This document shows positions 61,888-64,000 of a DNA stretch of 64,000 nucleotides, one piece after another. The DNA lies in the NCBI RefSeq assembly GCF_000702585.1, contig NZ_JNIQ01000002.1:1-64000 (forward strand), read 5' to 3'. The position numbers and the translations under genes are program-made. This stretch comes from Exiguobacterium aurantiacum DSM 6208 (lineage in GTDB: Bacteria; Bacillota; Bacilli; Exiguobacteriales; Exiguobacteriaceae). The notes below the pieces were generated by a model. The model was not told the DNA's origin. It was given only the letters and a program-made list of their open reading frames with translations, and made no database searches. Every line of letters begins with the position of its first letter. The first letter of the stretch is position 1.

Positions 61888-62163
61888 TTATCGTAGCAAT
61901 GTTAGAATCTCTTCTTTGTTGTTCTCGAAGCCAACAAAGTACTTCACTACTCTTCTTTTTCTGAGCATCCCTTTTTTGTAGAAGACAAACAGTGGTACGA
62001 TTCGATTCCCTGATATCGCTACCATTTCTTGTTCAAGGTCAAGGTTCACACCCACATCTTTGTTCACATAAGAGACTGAGATTGTTTTTAAGTATTTTTT
62101 GGCATCCTGACAATCTGAACACGTCGGACGCGTGTAAAGTTCGAGCTGTAGATCTCTATCCAT
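61888..62163 (-). CDS. Glutaredoxin-like thiol protein
   Basis: A 91-residue protein from ATG 62163 (AGGAGG upstream). LELYTRPTCSDCQDAKKYL is a glutaredoxin active site (CxxC), followed by NRIVPLFVFYKKG with the cis-proline. It starts 15 bases after the copA stop and likely supports thiol or copper homeostasis. Confidence 0.85.
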   Translation of the reverse strand: MDRDLQLELYTRPTCSDCQDAKKYLKTISVSYVNKDVGVNLDLEQEMVAISGNRIVPLFVFYKKGMLRKRRVVKYFVGFENNKEEILTLLR

Positions 62164-62177
62164 CCCAATTCCTCCTT

Positions 62178-64000
62178 TTATTTGATCATCGAAGGCTGGA
62201 ATCGTTTCAAACGGAGTGCGTTCACCAGGACCGAGACTGAGCTTAAACTCATGGCCGCTCCAGCAAGAATCGGGTTCAATAAGGGCCCACCAAGTAGATA
62301 AACAATCCCCATCGCAAACGGGATACACATGACATTATAGGCAAATGCCCAAAACAGGTTCTGTTTAATATTGCGGATGGTTGACTTGCTCAATTCGACA
62401 GCTGTAGGTACATCCATCAAATCGCTTCGCATCAAGACGATGTCTGCAGATTCGATCGCAACGTCAGTACCCGAACCGATCGCGATTCCGATGTCTGCTT
62501 GGGCCAAGGCTGGTGCGTCATTGATTCCATCACCGACCATTGCGACCTTCTTCCCTTCGGCCTGTAACTTCTTCACTTCGTTCGCTTTATCTTCAGGTAA
62601 CACTTCACTCAGTACCCGATCGATCCCGACCTGTCTCGCAATCGCCATGGCCGTACCTTTGTTGTCTCCGGTGATCATGGCTACTTCGATACCCATTCGT
62701 TGAAGTTTCTGAATGGCTTTACGACTGTTTTCTTTGACGGTGTCTGCGACAGCGATGATCCCTGCGATTTGTTGGTCAATCGCGATATACATCGGCGTCT
62801 TGCCTTGGTGTGCGAGTTTGTCTGAAGCGCCTTCAAGGACATCCAGTGAGATGCCGCGGTCTTTCATCAATTTTCTGTTTCCGGCAAGCAAGACTTTTCC
62901 GTCGATCAGGACTTCGATCCCGTGCCCTGGGATGGCTTCAAAACGATCGATATCCATGACACGCATCATTCTGTCCTCTGCCGCTCTTACGATTGCTTCG
63001 CCCAATGGATGTTCAGACCCTTTTTCAGCGGAAGCTGTCAAGCGTAACAACTCATCTTCTTGATGTCCATTCACTGTCACGATATCTGTCACTTTCGGTT
63101 TTCCTTCAGTGATCGTCCCTGTCTTGTCGAACACGATCGTCTGGACTTTATGGGTCGTCTCCAAGGCGCCGCCACTCTTGATCAACACACCATTCTCAGC
63201 ACCTTTGCCCGTACCCACCATGATTGCTGTTGGTGTGGCCAAACCTAGTGCACAAGGGCAGGCGATGACCAGTACTGAAATCGTGATCGTCAAGGCGAAG
63301 AGGCCGGTCTGACCGCCTAAATACCATGCAATTCCTGAAAGGATCGCGACGACGATGACAATCGGTACAAAGTATCCGGAGATGATATCGGCCAGTTTTG
63401 CGATAGGAGCTCGAGAGCCCTGTGCATCCTCGACCAATTTGATGATTTGAGATAGCGCTGTATCCTTACCGACTTTCGTGGCTCGGTATTGGATGATCCC
63501 GTTCTTGTTGATGCTGGCACCGATGACTTGAGCACCCACATTTTTTTCAACAGGGATACTTTCACCGGTCAGCATGGATTCGTCTACAGACGTATTACCT
63601 GATAGAACCACGCCATCCACCGGAATCTTCTCACCAGGCTTTACGATAATCGTGTCGCCGACGATGACTTCGTCCATTGATACTTCTAACTCTTGTCCGT
63701 TGCGGACGACCTTTGCCGTCTTAGGTGCCAGTCCCATCAATTTTTCAATCGCTTCGGATGTTTTACCCATCGACCGGACTTCAAGATATTTACCTAATGT
63801 GATCAGCGTGAGAATGACTGCGGCTGTCTCATAGTAGAGGCTATTCACGTATCCCTCATAACCTGAGAGGATAGCCATGGTGGCACCGACGCTATAGAAG
63901 AAGGCTGCGCTCGTCCCTAGGGCGACAAGTGAATACATATTCGGATGCCCTCGGAACAATGTCTTAAATCCGACGGAGAAGAATTTCCATCCGAACAACA
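62178..64000 (-). CDS. copA: CopA copper-exporting P1B ATPase (5' end beyond window)
   Basis: At least 607 residues; the frame is open to the window edge, so the N-terminal metal-binding domains are not seen. Motifs: TGES, CPC ([13 protein letters not shown]), [28 protein letters not shown], and the C-terminal [18 protein letters not shown] that defines the CopA branch. It pumps Cu(I) out. It heads an operon with the glutaredoxin-like protein and copZ. Confidence 0.96.
   Translation of the reverse strand, partial: LFGWKFFSVGFKTLFRGHPNMYSLVALGTSAAFFYSVGATMAILSGYEGYVNSLYYETAAVILTLITLGKYLEVRSMGKTSEAIEKLMGLAPKTAKVVRNGQELEVSMDEVIVGDTIIVKPGEKIPVDGVVLSGNTSVDESMLTGESIPVEKNVGAQVIGASINKNGIIQYRATKVGKDTALSQIIKLVEDAQGSRAPIAKLADIISGYFVPIVIVVAILSGIAWYLGGQTGLFALTITISVLVIACPCALGLATPTAIMVGTGKGAENGVLIKSGGALETTHKVQTIVFDKTGTITEGKPKVTDIVTVNGHQEDELLRLTASAEKGSEHPLGEAIVRAAEDRMMRVMDIDRFEAIPGHGIEVLIDGKVLLAGNRKLMKDRGISLDVLEGASDKLAHQGKTPMYIAIDQQIAGIIAVADTVKENSRKAIQKLQRMGIEVAMITGDNKGTAMAIARQVGIDRVLSEVLPEDKANEVKKLQAEGKKVAMVGDGINDAPALAQADIGIAIGSGTDVAIESADIVLMRSDLMDVPTAVELSKSTIRNIKQNLFWAFAYNVMCIPFAMGIVYLLGGPLLNPILAGAAMSLSSVSVLVNALRLKRFQPSMIK

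Noticed and set aside
1-64000. CRISPR array, rRNA or tRNA genes
   Set aside because: No regularly spaced repeats with unique spacers, no rRNA core sequences and no cloverleaf with a matching T-loop were noticed on either strand; a tRNA search was done only by eye.

Overview
The window looks like a large mobile, probably plasmid, segment from a low-to-mid GC Gram-positive bacterium. Codon use, strong AGGAGG ribosome-binding sites, a LexA box of the Bacillus type, CadC and MerR of the Bacillus/Staphylococcus type, and the transposases all fit Bacillales, and an Exiguobacterium-like host is my best guess. No rRNA, tRNA, CRISPR array or clear replication initiator was seen.

Bases 1-17.8 kb form one long plus-strand conjugation module of higher GC. 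Two small regulators and a candidate structured RNA (1590-1843) come first. Then follow a VirB2-like pilin, a bitopic membrane protein, a VirD4 coupling ATPase with an extra inserted domain, small proteins and a lipoprotein, VirB6-, VirB3- and VirB4-like proteins (VirB4 split into two genes), a two-domain cell-wall hydrolase and a VirB8-like protein. An oriT-like cluster of inverted repeats (13.96-14.1 kb) precedes a relaxosome accessory gene and a MobP2-type relaxase, and an ArdC-type antirestriction protein closes the module.

Bases 17.8-25.3 kb are accessory. On the minus strand lie a secreted MBL-fold protein, a DUF3006 protein and a large AT-rich HD-domain protein ending in TPR-like helices and a SEC-C motif (the best candidate for an undescribed conflict or defence protein). 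A broken secreted nuclease and small unknown genes follow. Bases 25.4-31 kb hold an intact ISL3-type IS, a secreted protein, small minus-strand genes, RadC, and a LexA-controlled YolD protein, with several strong non-coding inverted repeats.

Bases 31-50 kb are a metal-resistance island of foreign, AT-rich composition: merR-merA, cadC-cadA, a lipoamide dehydrogenase, a ZIP transporter and cadD, then copB, copZ, a copper-storage protein and a two-component pair whose kinase is cut. IS elements of ISL3 and IS3 families separate the blocks, and one IS3 copy is a mosaic.

Bases 50-59 kb are a graveyard of IS elements and truncated chromosomal-type genes: thiM fused to thiW behind a TPP riboswitch, a monooxygenase fragment, ccdA, a 6-phospho-beta-glucosidase tail, and two interrupted LicT-type antiterminators. 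Bases 59-64 kb carry a MATE transporter and a second copper operon (copA, glutaredoxin-like protein, copZ, a His-containing protein) running off the window end.
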